Below are positions 52,468 through 62,057 of a stretch of 64,000 nt of DNA, piece after piece. The notes under the pieces are model-generated. The model was not told the origin of the DNA. It worked only from the letters and a program-made list of their open reading frames with translations, and did not search any database. Where the stretch lies: positions 1-64,000 of the forward strand of contig JAHJNN010000016.1 of the NCBI GenBank assembly GCA_018820765.1. The letters are read 5' to 3'. Each line of letters opens with the position of its first letter. Within the stretch, counting starts at the first letter, position 1. Source of the stretch: Gammaproteobacteria bacterium (GTDB taxonomy: Bacteria > Pseudomonadota > Gammaproteobacteria > Burkholderiales > Thiobacillaceae). The position numbers and the translations under genes are program-made.

Positions 52468-53649
52468 TTACTTGCGCTCGGCACGCGCATAACGGATGCG
52501 CGTGCCGTTCGTGACGTCGCGGTCCAGCCACACCACGTGAAGCGATCCGGCAGCATCCAGCGTCGCCAGCGGGTCGGATTGTTCGCCCGGCCCGGCAGCT
52601 CCGGGCACCGCCACGTCGTCGCCGAAGGCCTCGCCGTCCCAGTCGGACAGCCACACGTCCGGCGTGCCGTCGCGGGCGTCGTCCCACAGCGCCACCAGCC
52701 GGCCATCCGCGTCGCCGACGATCCGTGCATGCCACTGCGCGATGCTGTCGCCGAAGTTGTCCTGCACCCGCACGTTCTTGCCGAAGCGGCGGCTTCCCGT
52801 ATCGAATGCGGCGTAGACATCGTAGCCGGAGAGGAAGTCGCGCTTGTCCAGCCAGACGGCCGCGACGCCGCGCTCGCCCCAGGCAGTCAGCGTGGGGCGC
52901 ATCGCGCCGGTGCCGGCACCGAGTCCCCCGGGTGCGCTGCCGCTCTTGTGGTCGGTCAGGCGCGCGGGGGCGGCAAAGCGGCGCCCGTCGCGGCTGTGGC
53001 TCACCATCGGCACGGTATGGCGGTTGCGGCGGTCTTCCCACGCCACCGTCACGCTGCCGTCTCCCGCCACCGCCAGCGCCGGCCAGCCCTGCTCGTCGGC
53101 CGGCATCGCCGCTTCGACCGGTATTACCGTCTTCACGCCGAGCGCATCTCCGTGCAACACCAACTGGGCCACGACGATGCGGCGGAACCGCCCCGCCTGC
53201 TCGGCCCATGCGGCATACAGCGTGCCGTTCCCTGCGGCCAGCGTGATCTGCACCGCGTCGGCCTTCGACAACTGCAGCGCCTGGCCGCCCGGCAGAACCC
53301 GCGCATGTACCTTGCCCGCTTCTTCCCAGGCGGCCACAAAACGGCCGGCACCCAGGGCCGTCATCACCGGTTCGTAGCATTCGCCCGCGCTCAACGGAAT
53401 TTCCGGCTGGAACGCCGCCGCGGCCGCCGGCTTCATTGCCAGGTAGCACTGTGGAGTGCCGCTGCGGTTGTCTTCCCATACCACGCCCACGGTGTCGCCC
53501 GATACCGCGACGCCCTGGCGATTGGCCGACTCGAGATGCGGAAAAATCTTCACGCCGTGAACCGAGGTGACCGTCAGCGGTGCGCTCCATTCCCACGCGG
53601 CGTGCGCCGGCAACGCCAGTACGGCCAGCAACAGCGCGGCCGCCCTCAC
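52468..53649 (-). CDS. secreted beta-propeller (BNR/sialidase-fold) protein
   Basis: Protein of 393 aa from a GTG start with a signal peptide ending LALPAHAA. Repeated blade motifs of the form W-x-D-x-R are seen: VVWEDNRSGTP, VAWEDRRNRH, AVWLDKRDFLSGYD, ALWDDARDGTPDVW and VVWLDRDVTNGT. No catalytic sialidase residues could be confirmed, so it may bind rather than cleave. It overlaps the thioredoxin gene by four bases (GTGA). Confidence 0.78.
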   Translation of the reverse strand: MRAAALLLAVLALPAHAAWEWSAPLTVTSVHGVKIFPHLESANRQGVAVSGDTVGVVWEDNRSGTPQCYLAMKPAAAAAFQPEIPLSAGECYEPVMTALGAGRFVAAWEEAGKVHARVLPGGQALQLSKADAVQITLAAGNGTLYAAWAEQAGRFRRIVVAQLVLHGDALGVKTVIPVEAAMPADEQGWPALAVAGDGSVTVAWEDRRNRHTVPMVSHSRDGRRFAAPARLTDHKSGSAPGGLGAGTGAMRPTLTAWGERGVAAVWLDKRDFLSGYDVYAAFDTGSRRFGKNVRVQDNFGDSIAQWHARIVGDADGRLVALWDDARDGTPDVWLSDWDGEAFGDDVAVPGAAGPGEQSDPLATLDAAGSLHVVWLDRDVTNGTRIRYARAERK

Positions 53650-54137
53650 GACTTGCTGCCCAGGAACTCGAGCAGGGTTTTCTGCTTGTAATGCCCGCCG
53701 CGCACGTAGCGGTCGTAATCGCGGAAATCCTGCACCGTCTTGAAGCCCGGAATCTGCACGATCTTGTCGCCCTGCGGCGTCAGGTACACGAACAGCGGGG
53801 TGGCGAAGGCCTGCAGCCGCACCCCCAGTTCGGCTTCGGTGATGCGCTCGCCGGAGGGCAGCGTCAGGCGTTTGCCCGACTCGGCATCGACGTAAACCAG
53901 CTCGTAGTTCTGCGTGTACAGCTTCTTCAGCGCCACATCGGAAAAGGTCTTCTTGTTGGTGTGGTCGCACCAGGCACAGCCATAGCGGCCGAAGTAGAGA
54001 AAGATCGGCTTGCCGCTCGCGCGCGCCGCCGCGAGGCCGGCGTCGTAGCCGACGAAGGGATAGCCTTTCGGCGGGTCAGCCAGCACCGCGCCCGCCCATA
54101 AACAGCTTGCTGCCAGCAGCATCTTGATCAGGTTCAC
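53646..54137 (-). CDS. secreted thioredoxin-like protein (CAWC)
   Basis: Protein of 163 aa with a signal peptide ending near AVLADP. The active site is C54-A-W-C57 in FGRYGCAWCDHTNK, with FATPLFVYL as the cis-proline region. It belongs to the SoxW/thioredoxin-related group, like the gene at 25044. It is coupled to the beta-propeller gene downstream. Confidence 0.85.
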   Translation of the reverse strand: MNLIKMLLAASCLWAGAVLADPPKGYPFVGYDAGLAAARASGKPIFLYFGRYGCAWCDHTNKKTFSDVALKKLYTQNYELVYVDAESGKRLTLPSGERITEAELGVRLQAFATPLFVYLTPQGDKIVQIPGFKTVQDFRDYDRYVRGGHYKQKTLLEFLGSKS

Positions 54138-54209
54138 TCGATTCTCCTTCAGTCACATGCCGCCATTCTGATAAATTCAGGCATTCCCGCAACCCATTTT
54201 TTTGACCCT

Positions 54210-54764
54210 ATGACCTACGATCCCGTCCGCATCGGCCTGGTGTCCATCAGCGACCGCGCCAGCAGTGGCGTCTACGAGGACCAGGGACTACCCGCGCTGG
54301 AAGCGTGGTTCGGCGAAATGCTGGCCAATCCCGCGGAATTCGTCACCCGGCTGATTCCCGACGAGCAGGCATTGATCGAGGCGACGCTGGTCGAACTCGC
54401 CGATGCCGAAACGTGCTCGCTCATCCTCACCACCGGCGGCACCGGACCGGCGCCGCGCGACGTCACGCCGGAAGCGACGCTGGCGGTGGCGCACAAGGTG
54501 CTGCCCGGATTCGGCGAGGCGATGCGCGCGGTGTCGCTGAAGTATGTGCCCACCGCGATCCTGTCGCGCCAGGTCGGCGTCACCCGCGGCGCCAGCCTGA
54601 TCCTCAACCTGCCGGGACAGCCCAAGGCGATCAAGGAAACGCTCGACGGCATTTTCGCCACCGTGCCCTACTGCATAGACCTCATCGGCGGCCCCTATCT
54701 CGAAGCGCGGCCGGACACGATCGCCGTGTTCCGCCCCAAGTCCGCGCTGCGGATCCGCACATGA
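54210..54764 (+). CDS. mog: molybdopterin adenylyltransferase
   Basis: Protein of 184 aa. The MoCF fold has ISDRASSGVYEDQGLP and the nucleotide loop TTGGTGPAPRDVTPEA. It adenylates molybdopterin before molybdenum insertion. MoaB is the close alternative; length and the start ISDRASxGxYED favour Mog. The stop overlaps the next start (ATGA). Confidence 0.92.
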   Translation: MTYDPVRIGLVSISDRASSGVYEDQGLPALEAWFGEMLANPAEFVTRLIPDEQALIEATLVELADAETCSLILTTGGTGPAPRDVTPEATLAVAHKVLPGFGEAMRAVSLKYVPTAILSRQVGVTRGASLILNLPGQPKAIKETLDGIFATVPYCIDLIGGPYLEARPDTIAVFRPKSALRIRT

Positions 54765-55474
54765 CAGCGATACTCGATGCGCTGGCGCGTGCCCTGCGCG
54801 ACCTGTTCAGCCTGCGCGTGCTGTGGGTGGTGGTGTGGCCGATGCTGCTCGCCCTGCTGCTGTGGCTGGCGCTGGGCGTGATGTTCTGGGGCACGTTCTC
54901 CGGCTGGATCGAACAGGGACTCGACGCCATCGGCATCCAGGCCTGGCTCACCGAGCTCGAACCGGCCTGGATCGCAAACGGCCTCCAGGCGCTGCTGCAC
55001 CTCATGCTGTTCGTGCCGCTGGTGATGCTGACCGCACTCGTCATCACCGCGCTGTTCGGCATGCCCGCACTGATCCGCGTGGTGGCCGAGCGCGACTACC
55101 CTGAACTCGAACGCGAAAACGGCGGCGGCCTGATCGGCAGCCTGTGGAACGCGGTCGTCGCGATCGTCGTGTTCGTCGCCCTGTGGCTGGTCACCCTGCC
55201 GCTGTGGCTGATCGGCGTCGGCGTGATCGTGCCCTTCGTGGCCGCGGCTTACCTCAACCAGCGCCTGTTCCGCTACGACGCCATCGCCGAGCATGCCAGC
55301 GCCGACGAAATGGCCGTGCTGTTCAGGCAGGAACGCAGTAGCTGGTGGGGCCTGGGCCTGCTGACCGGGCTGGTGCAGTTCGTTCCGCTGCTCAACCTGC
55401 TGGGGCCGGTGTTTGCCGCGCTGGCCTTCATCCACTTCGGGCTGGCGCGTCTCGCGCGGCAGCGCCGTGCCTAA
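54761..55474 (+). CDS. EI24-domain integral membrane protein
   Basis: Protein of 237 aa with about four to five membrane helices (VLWVVVWPMLLALLLWLALG, LLHLMLFVPLVMLTALVITA, AVVAIVVFVALWLVTLPLWL). YLNQRLFRYDAIAEHA and LNLLGPVFAALAFIHFGLAR are typical of the EI24/CysZ-like group. Function in this lineage is unknown. It overlaps mog by four bases and the convergent gene by four bases. Confidence 0.82.
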   Translation: MTAILDALARALRDLFSLRVLWVVVWPMLLALLLWLALGVMFWGTFSGWIEQGLDAIGIQAWLTELEPAWIANGLQALLHLMLFVPLVMLTALVITALFGMPALIRVVAERDYPELERENGGGLIGSLWNAVVAIVVFVALWLVTLPLWLIGVGVIVPFVAAAYLNQRLFRYDAIAEHASADEMAVLFRQERSSWWGLGLLTGLVQFVPLLNLLGPVFAALAFIHFGLARLARQRRA

Positions 55475-56271
55475 CTGCTTGAGCCGAAGCGCCGCTGAAA
55501 GCCGGCGTCGAAATTGATCTCGTGGGCGGTCTTCGCACCGATCACGCACTGCTCCAGGCTGGCCGGCATCACGACACGGCCTGCCGCGTTCACATAACGT
55601 CCCGCCATGATTTCCGCCGCGTGCTGCGGCGCGTCCGGCGGCCGGGAGGAATCGGCCACCCCTTCCGGATACGTCGGCCGGCCGCCTGCGCCGTATTTGT
55701 CGGTCGCCCCCAGCGTATGCAGCAATTCGTGCGCGATGACGATGTTGTTCTGCTGCGTCTGGCTCGGATCGGCAAAGGCGTGCACCACGCCGATCAGGCC
55801 TTTCTGCAGCCCCAGCGAATGCTCCAGCGCCACGCCGTCCTGCGGCGCGTGATACAGCACGAACAGCTTGACCGTACCCAGTTGCGGCAATAAGGCTCCC
55901 GACTGCTGATACACCCACCAGCGCAGTTGCATGCTCCAGAACACGGTTTTCAGCACGCTGCCGTCGCGCGGCGGCACCGGCGGCATTTCATCCAGCGCAG
56001 GCAGCAGGGAGACCTGCATGGCGGGCGACAGCTTCACGCCATAACGTGCCGACTCGCGTTCGAGGAAGGCATTGATGTCGTCGAAATCGCTTGCCTGCAA
56101 CGCACGGATCATCTGCGCCGCCTCGGGCGATCCGTCGCCGCTGATCGGGACCACCGCCACGTCCAGCGGCGTCTGCCAGGCGCGCACCATGGTCTGCTCG
56201 AGCCAGGTCAGGCCCGCCGCGGCGGCCAGCACACCCAGCAGGAGAAGGATACGAAGTCGGCGAAAGCTCAT
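55471..56271 (-). CDS. putative secreted zinc metalloprotease
   Basis: Protein of 266 aa with an N-terminal signal or anchor (residues about 6-24). A zinc-binding motif H181-E-L-L-H185 with D191 (HELLHTLGATDKY) stands at the end of an otherwise unfamiliar domain. The motif form HExxHxxGxxD suggests a metzincin-like site. I do not recognise the family; peptidase activity is inference. It is convergent with the EI24 gene. Confidence 0.62.
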   Translation of the reverse strand: MSFRRLRILLLLGVLAAAAGLTWLEQTMVRAWQTPLDVAVVPISGDGSPEAAQMIRALQASDFDDINAFLERESARYGVKLSPAMQVSLLPALDEMPPVPPRDGSVLKTVFWSMQLRWWVYQQSGALLPQLGTVKLFVLYHAPQDGVALEHSLGLQKGLIGVVHAFADPSQTQQNNIVIAHELLHTLGATDKYGAGGRPTYPEGVADSSRPPDAPQHAAEIMAGRYVNAAGRVVMPASLEQCVIGAKTAHEINFDAGFQRRFGSSS

Positions 56272-56335
56272 GATGGCGCGGTCGGAGTCAGAGACCCCTT
56301 CTTAACGGCCGGACCTCACCCGGCTTGAACGCGCG

Positions 56336-59300
56336 TCAAGGCGTGGCAGCAGCAGGAAGGCCGTCCGGCGCGACAGCCGGCCGTTTGCCCGCGCCCAGGC
56401 TCATCCTGCTGCCCACCAGTTTGTCCTTGGCGGACTGTTGGGCGGGAACTGTGATGCTGACGCGGCTGCCGTCGAGCCCCAGCTTCAGGAGCGCGTCGCG
56501 CATCGCCTGGCCGCGCGCCTGCGCGAGTTTGACGAGGGTCGCATCGTCGATTGTCGTCTGCCGGGTCAAGCGCTCCAGCAGTTCGGCATGGAAGGCGGAG
56601 GCAGGGCCTTCGTCGCGGGTCTTGAAGCGGCGGGCGAGCCGCTCGACCAGTTCGCTTTCCAGTACGCGCGCGGCGGCGCCCGCATCCTTGTCCCGGAAAC
56701 TGGCGCGCAGCTTCTGGTATTCGGGCTTGCCGACGCGTTCGGCATAGCGGTCTTCGAGCCAGGTCTGGATCTTGGTGTGGTTGACGTCCACCGGGCCGGG
56801 CGCTTCGCCGGGGGCAAGCTTGACGCCGGCAACGGCGACCGCTTCGCGACGCATGGCGAGCTCCTGCAGGGCGCGCCGGTCGGCCTCGGGGTCGTAGCCG
56901 GGCTCCAGGGTCAGGGTCAGCGCAGGCCGCTTCGCCAGGGCTTCGGCAAGGGTTTTGAGTTTTTCCTGTTCGGGCGGCAACAGCGCGCTGCTGCCGGGAT
57001 CGAAGTCGACGGATTCGAGCTTTTCCGAACTCACGCCGAGCAGTTTTCCCAGCGCGCGGAAGGGCGCGGTGACCAGCTTGGTCAACACATTGACGATGGC
57101 TTTCCAGATGATCTTGCCGTAGCTGAACTGCGGGTCGTCGAGGCTGCCGGACACCGGCAGGTCGAGGTCGATGATGCCGTTGCTGTCTTCCAGAAGCGCA
57201 ATGGCGAGGTCGAGCGGCAGCTTCATCGCATCGGGACTGTCGACGCGTTCGCCGAGCTTCAGCTTGTTGACGATGAATTTGTTTTCGCCGGCCAGCTGGC
57301 GGTCCTTGATCTTGTATTCGAGATCGACCGAGAGCTTGCCGGAATCGATCTTGCGCCCGGCGAACTTGCCCGAATACGGCGTCAGGTTGGTCATTTCCAG
57401 GTTGCGGAAGGTGAGCTTCAAATCGGTGAAATCGGTCGCGCGGAACGGCTGGACAGAGCCGCGCACGCGCGCCGAGCCGAAATCGTCGACCTTGCCGTCG
57501 AGTTCGACCAGCGCGGTCGTCGTCGGATCGTTCGACAGCCCGGCGACCACGCCGCCGAGATCGTGCATGCGGGTGCCGAACTGCGGCGTCAGCGAAAGGT
57601 CGGCGAACTCGGCATTGGCGCCGACGATGCGCAGGCGCTCGATGGCCAGCGGAAAGGCGGGGGGCTGATCGGCGGATTTGGGTTGGGGCCTGGCTGCATC
57701 CTTGGTGGCCGGCTTGCCTGCCGGCGGGCTGCGCAGGACGCGCTGCAGGTTGATCGACTTGTCCTCGAAAATGATGACCTTGCCGAAGGGATTCAGCGCC
57801 ACCAGCTCGTTCATGCGGACGCGATTCGGGTTGAGCCGGACCACCAGGCTGTCGGACGACAGCTTCTTCCAGCCGAGGAAGGCCTCCTCGGTGTCCTCTT
57901 CGGTGATGGCCAGGTCGTCCACCGCGAAGCCGCCACCGTAATTGAGCTTCATCCCCGACTTCGCCTGCGCGAACGTCAGCCTGCCGCGCGTCGACGCTGC
58001 GCCCGAATGCAGGTTGAGCCGCGCGAACTGATTGACGTAGGGCGCGAAGGGTTTCAGCGACAAACCCGCGAGCCTCAAGTTGAGCGTGCCCGAGGCCCCG
58101 CCCGATTCCTTGCCCGGAACGACGCTGCCGCTGGCGTTGAAACGGCCGCCCTGCCTGAGCGCAAAGCCGGCTTCCAGCGGCACCGCCTTGTTCATGTCCA
58201 GGCTCAGATCCTTCAGCGTGACGAAGCCCCGGACGACATCGAGCCGCACCGGCCGGGCGGGCGACTGGTCGACGATGCCGATTTCGACGCCTTCGAGACT
58301 GAGGCGCGCCAGCTGCACGTCCAGCGGGGAAGTGTTCGCGGGCTCTGCCTTGGCCGGGGCAGCCGCAGGGGCGCCGGGGGCCTTTTGCAGAATGCCGCCC
58401 CAGTTGAGATTCTTGTTCCTGTCCAGCGTCACCGTGGTTTTCGCGCCGCCCAGCTCCACCGCCTCGATGACGACCCGGTTTTCGGCCAGCTTCACCCCCG
58501 CGTTGACCAGCGCTGCACGCTGCAATTCCGCCACCTGCTGCGAACCCGACTGCACCCGGATCGGCCCCAGCGCCGCGTTCACCGGACCGACGTCGATCGC
58601 CGTCGTATCACCCACCTCGCCCGTCAATGCCGCGGTCAGGCCGAAGCCCTCGGCGCCCACGCTCAGGGGCCGCGCATAACCCTGGTCGGTAAAACGCGCC
58701 GACCAGTCGGCCAGCTTGATTTCGCGCACGCCAATTTTCCACGGGACGCTGGGCGCGGTCGTTTTTGCGCTCGCCGGTTTCGGGGCCGCGCCGTTGACGG
58801 CCACCGCAAAAAGGGTCTGCCAGTCGAGCACGCCCCGAACGTTGCGTGTCGCCACGAGCCTGCCGCCGGCAAGGCTCACGCCCGCCACCCCGACCTCGCG
58901 TTGGGCCAGATCGAGGTTGGCATCGCTGATACGCGCCTCGGCGAGTTCCAGTACGGGAGCCCCGCCGCCACGCGGGGCCAGCGCCAGGTTCTGCACGATC
59001 AGGTTGGCACCGTTGACTCGCAGCCAGGGCACGTCCGCGCCTGCCTTGTCGCGCACCATGGCAAATCGGTAGCGCAAGCCTGCGGCAAGCGTGCCCGACG
59101 GCAATTCGAAATTGCGCGGGCTCCTGATCACGCGCAGCAGATTGGCGAGCCGCACGCCTTCGAGCCCGACTTCGCCGCTCGACGCGACAGGATTCAGCCC
59201 GACGTCGCCCTTCCACTTGAGCGTGCCGCCCTGCTCGGGCAGCTTCGCCGCGATCAGGTAATCGCCGCGATCCTCGGGCAGGGTGGACAGGCCGTCGAGT

Positions 59301-59839
59301 TCGATGCCGAGCGGTGCAAGCGTTACCTTGAACGGCTCGCCCGCGCGGTTGGCGTCGGTGTAGTCGATGTCGCCGTTGTCGATCCGGATGTGGTCGATCA
59401 GCAGCCGCGCGAGGGTGTCGGACGGTGGTTCCTTGTCCTCGTTGAGTTTGGCGATCAGCGCCGCCCAGTTGAGCGCGCCGCCGCGCCGGACCTCAAGGGT
59501 CGCGCGCGGGCGGTCGAGCTGGATGTCCCGGATGCGCCACGCCCAGCGGAACAGGCCGGTGGTATCGAGGTTGACGTAGAGCCGGTCGAAACCGGCCAGC
59601 GGCGCACCATTCGTCTCGGTGAGCTTGAGGCCGTCCACCGTGGCTTCGAGTGTGAGCGGATTGAATTTGACCTCGTCGGCGCTCAGGCGGCTGGCGAGCG
59701 TGTTCTCGCCGATCCAGGGCAAGAGCTTCTGCGCCAGCTGGTTGACCAGGAAGAAGCCGAACAGCAGATAGAGGGCAAACAGCCCGGCAACGATCAGGAA
59801 CGGCAGGCTCAAGGCGATTTTGACGATGCGTCCCCACAT
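56336..59839 (-). CDS. DUF748 (AsmA-like) envelope protein
   Basis: Protein of 1167 aa with one N-terminal helix (LSLPFLIVAGLFALYLLFGF) and a long repeated beta-rich body of DUF748/AsmA type. Typical pieces are FDRLYVNLDTTGLFRWAWRI, LRVNGANLIVQNLALAPR and MNELVALNPFGKVIIFEDK. The last part contains FDPGSSALLPPEQEKLKTLA, an OmpA-like segment. Such proteins may bridge the periplasm for lipid transport. It follows darP by 16 bases. A full-length antisense frame exists but is a GC-rich shadow. Confidence 0.87.
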   Translation of the reverse strand: MWGRIVKIALSLPFLIVAGLFALYLLFGFFLVNQLAQKLLPWIGENTLASRLSADEVKFNPLTLEATVDGLKLTETNGAPLAGFDRLYVNLDTTGLFRWAWRIRDIQLDRPRATLEVRRGGALNWAALIAKLNEDKEPPSDTLARLLIDHIRIDNGDIDYTDANRAGEPFKVTLAPLGIELDGLSTLPEDRGDYLIAAKLPEQGGTLKWKGDVGLNPVASSGEVGLEGVRLANLLRVIRSPRNFELPSGTLAAGLRYRFAMVRDKAGADVPWLRVNGANLIVQNLALAPRGGGAPVLELAEARISDANLDLAQREVGVAGVSLAGGRLVATRNVRGVLDWQTLFAVAVNGAAPKPASAKTTAPSVPWKIGVREIKLADWSARFTDQGYARPLSVGAEGFGLTAALTGEVGDTTAIDVGPVNAALGPIRVQSGSQQVAELQRAALVNAGVKLAENRVVIEAVELGGAKTTVTLDRNKNLNWGGILQKAPGAPAAAPAKAEPANTSPLDVQLARLSLEGVEIGIVDQSPARPVRLDVVRGFVTLKDLSLDMNKAVPLEAGFALRQGGRFNASGSVVPGKESGGASGTLNLRLAGLSLKPFAPYVNQFARLNLHSGAASTRGRLTFAQAKSGMKLNYGGGFAVDDLAITEEDTEEAFLGWKKLSSDSLVVRLNPNRVRMNELVALNPFGKVIIFEDKSINLQRVLRSPPAGKPATKDAARPQPKSADQPPAFPLAIERLRIVGANAEFADLSLTPQFGTRMHDLGGVVAGLSNDPTTTALVELDGKVDDFGSARVRGSVQPFRATDFTDLKLTFRNLEMTNLTPYSGKFAGRKIDSGKLSVDLEYKIKDRQLAGENKFIVNKLKLGERVDSPDAMKLPLDLAIALLEDSNGIIDLDLPVSGSLDDPQFSYGKIIWKAIVNVLTKLVTAPFRALGKLLGVSSEKLESVDFDPGSSALLPPEQEKLKTLAEALAKRPALTLTLEPGYDPEADRRALQELAMRREAVAVAGVKLAPGEAPGPVDVNHTKIQTWLEDRYAERVGKPEYQKLRASFRDKDAGAAARVLESELVERLARRFKTRDEGPASAFHAELLERLTRQTTIDDATLVKLAQARGQAMRDALLKLGLDGSRVSITVPAQQSAKDKLVGSRMSLGAGKRPAVAPDGLPAAATP

Positions 59840-59855
59840 GCTGCCTTCTCCTTTT

Positions 59856-60419
59856 TTATTGGCTTTGCATGGCCTCGCGGATCATCCGGAATATCTCGCG
59901 GAAGGCCTTCGGCGGCTTGTTGCGCGCGGCCTCGTCGCGCGCATTGCGGATGAGCTGCCGCAGATGCGTGGCGTCGCTGGTGGGGTACTGATTGAGGAAC
60001 AGGGTCAGCGCCTCGTTGTCGGCGATGAGCTTCTCGCGCCACTTCTCGGCCTGATGCAGCTTGGCGTTTTCCGCTGCGGAGACGCCGTTGAAGGCATCGA
60101 GCTGGGCCTGGATCGGCGCCGGGTCGATACTGCGCATCAGCTTGCCGATATACTGCCGTTGCCGCCTCAGCGCGCTGTTCTGGGTGATCTTGCGGCAGGC
60201 GGCCACCGCCTCGCGCAGTTCTTCCGGCAGTTCGATGCGCTTGAATTGCGCATCGGGCAGCTTCACCAGTTCGGCGCCCAGATCCTGCAGGGCTTCCACC
60301 TCGCGCTTCTTCTGGCTCTTGCTGGGACCGTCATAGACGTCATCGGGGTCGAATTCCAGTTCGGCATCGGGGTCGATCAGGCGCACGGCGGGTCTTTCGG
60401 TTGCTGTTATTATCGTCAT
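59856..60419 (-). CDS. darP: dual-action ribosomal maturation protein DarP (YjgA)
   Basis: Protein of 187 aa. PSKSQKKREVEALQDLGAEL and ITQNSALRRQRQYIGKLMR are diagnostic. It assists late 50S assembly. It is divergent from pmbA, the same arrangement as in Escherichia coli. Confidence 0.93.
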   Translation of the reverse strand: MTIITATERPAVRLIDPDAELEFDPDDVYDGPSKSQKKREVEALQDLGAELVKLPDAQFKRIELPEELREAVAACRKITQNSALRRQRQYIGKLMRSIDPAPIQAQLDAFNGVSAAENAKLHQAEKWREKLIADNEALTLFLNQYPTSDATHLRQLIRNARDEAARNKPPKAFREIFRMIREAMQSQ

Positions 60420-60488
60420 TGTAGTTTCTGCCGCCTAAACGTGCCGAATCAAAACCGAATGCGCCCCCTTTTCCTTTCGTAAGCCGAC

Positions 60489-61829
60489 ATGTCCCGCTCC
60501 CAATTCAGCTATACCCGCGATCAGCTCATGGCCCTGTCCCGGCTCGTCATCGAGCACGCCGCCAAACAGGGCGCCACCGCCGCCGACACCGAGATTTCCG
60601 AAGGCGTCGGCCAGAGCGTCAGTGTGCGCCAGGGCGAGATCGAGACCATCGAATACAACAAGGACAAGGGCGCCGGCGTCACCGTCTACCTCGGCCAGCG
60701 GCGCGGCCATGCCTCGACCTCGGACTTGTCGGAAGCCGCCCTTAAAAGCGCGGTTGAAAAGGCGCTCACCATCGCGCGCTACACCGCCGAGGACGAAGCG
60801 GCCGGCCTGCCCGAGGCCGACCGTCTGGCGAAGGACGTGCCTGACCTCGATCTCTACCACCCCTGGAATCTCAGCGTCGAAGAAGCCGCCGAACGCGCAA
60901 AGGCCTGCGAAGCGGCGGCGCTGGCGGTGGACAAGCGGCTGACCAATTCCGAAGGCGCGGGCGTCAGCCTCCACACCTCGCAATTCATCTATGCCAACAG
61001 CCTCGGCTTCTGCAACGGCTACGCCGGCTCGCGCCACGGCATGTCGGTCGCGGTGATCGGCGAAGACCGCGGCGCGATGCAGCGCGACTACTGGTACACC
61101 AGCGCCCGCAATGCAAACGACCTGGACTCCGCCGAAATCGTCGGACGCATCGCCGGCACCCGCACCGTGCGCCGGCTGAACGGCCGCAAGCTCGACACCC
61201 GCACCTGCCCGGTCCTGTTCGAGGCGCCGATCGCCACCGGCCTCATCGGCAACTTCGTCGCCGCGGTCTCCGGCGGCAGCCTCTACCGCAAGTCGTCCTT
61301 CCTGCTCGACAGCCTGGGAACGCAGGTGTTCGCGCCGCTGGTGACCATCCGCGAGCAGCCCTTCATTCCCGGGGGTCTCGGCAGCGCGCCCTTCGACAGC
61401 GAGGGCGTCGCCTGTCTCGACCGCGATGTCGTCAAGGACGGCGTGCTGCAGGGCTATTTCCTATCGACCTACTCGGCGAAGAAACTCGGCATGACGACGA
61501 CCGGAAATGCGGGGGGCAACCACAACCTGATCGTCACGCCGGGCGAGCACGACCTTGACGGCCTCATCAAACAGATGGGAATGGGTCTGCTGGTCACCGA
61601 GCTGCTCGGCCACGGCGCCAACATGGTCACCGGCGACTATTCGCGCGGCGCCGCCGGCTTCTGGGTGGAAAACGGCGAGATCCAGTATCCGGTCGAGGAA
61701 ATCACCATCGCCGGCAACCTCGCCGAGATGTTCAAGGGCATCGTCGCCATCGGCCGCGACATCGAGCGGCGCGGCTCCAAGCAGGTCGGCTCGATCCTGA
61801 TCGACCACATGACGGTGGCGGGCAACTGA
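60489..61829 (+). CDS. pmbA: metalloprotease PmbA (TldE)
   Basis: Protein of 446 aa. It has EGVGQSVSVRQGEIETIEYN, VFAPLVTIREQPFIPGGLGS, and the C-terminal GNAGGNHNLIV and ELLGHGANMVTGDYSRGAAG. TldE forms a heterodimer with TldD and lacks the zinc residues itself; it processes peptides such as microcins. No tldD is in the window. Confidence 0.94.
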   Translation: MSRSQFSYTRDQLMALSRLVIEHAAKQGATAADTEISEGVGQSVSVRQGEIETIEYNKDKGAGVTVYLGQRRGHASTSDLSEAALKSAVEKALTIARYTAEDEAAGLPEADRLAKDVPDLDLYHPWNLSVEEAAERAKACEAAALAVDKRLTNSEGAGVSLHTSQFIYANSLGFCNGYAGSRHGMSVAVIGEDRGAMQRDYWYTSARNANDLDSAEIVGRIAGTRTVRRLNGRKLDTRTCPVLFEAPIATGLIGNFVAAVSGGSLYRKSSFLLDSLGTQVFAPLVTIREQPFIPGGLGSAPFDSEGVACLDRDVVKDGVLQGYFLSTYSAKKLGMTTTGNAGGNHNLIVTPGEHDLDGLIKQMGMGLLVTELLGHGANMVTGDYSRGAAGFWVENGEIQYPVEEITIAGNLAEMFKGIVAIGRDIERRGSKQVGSILIDHMTVAGN

Positions 61830-61864
61830 TATGCATTTTGCAAGCCGCTTGTTATCCTGACGGC

Positions 61865-62053
61865 ATGAAAGTAAGCGATATCCTGACCATGCTACGAAAC
61901 GACGGTTGGGTACTCGTTGCCACGCGCGGCAGCCATCGCCAATTCAAGCACCCGGACAAAAACGGTCGCGTCACGGTTGCCGGGAAGCCCAGCGATGACC
62001 TGGCTCCCGGTACATTGAACAGCATCCTCAAACAAGCAGGGCTAAAGGAGTAA
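61865..62053 (+). CDS. hicA: HicA-type mRNA interferase toxin
   Basis: Protein of 62 aa with the double-stranded-RNA-binding-like fold. The catalytic histidine lies in RGSHRQFKHP, and DILTMLRNDGWVLV and LAPGTLNSILKQAGL are typical. It cleaves mRNA when free of HicB. It lies four bases upstream of hicB. The ATG at 61865 is preferred to an upstream in-frame one within the pmbA gap. Confidence 0.9.
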   Translation: MKVSDILTMLRNDGWVLVATRGSHRQFKHPDKNGRVTVAGKPSDDLAPGTLNSILKQAGLKE

Positions 62054-62057
62054 AACC

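Noticed and set aside
56438-59953. A 1171-codon open frame on the plus strand opposite the DUF748 gene
   Set aside because: It mirrors the DUF748 gene, is His/Arg/Gly rich with no domain, and arises from GC-rich third positions. The minus-strand protein has a membrane helix and family motifs.
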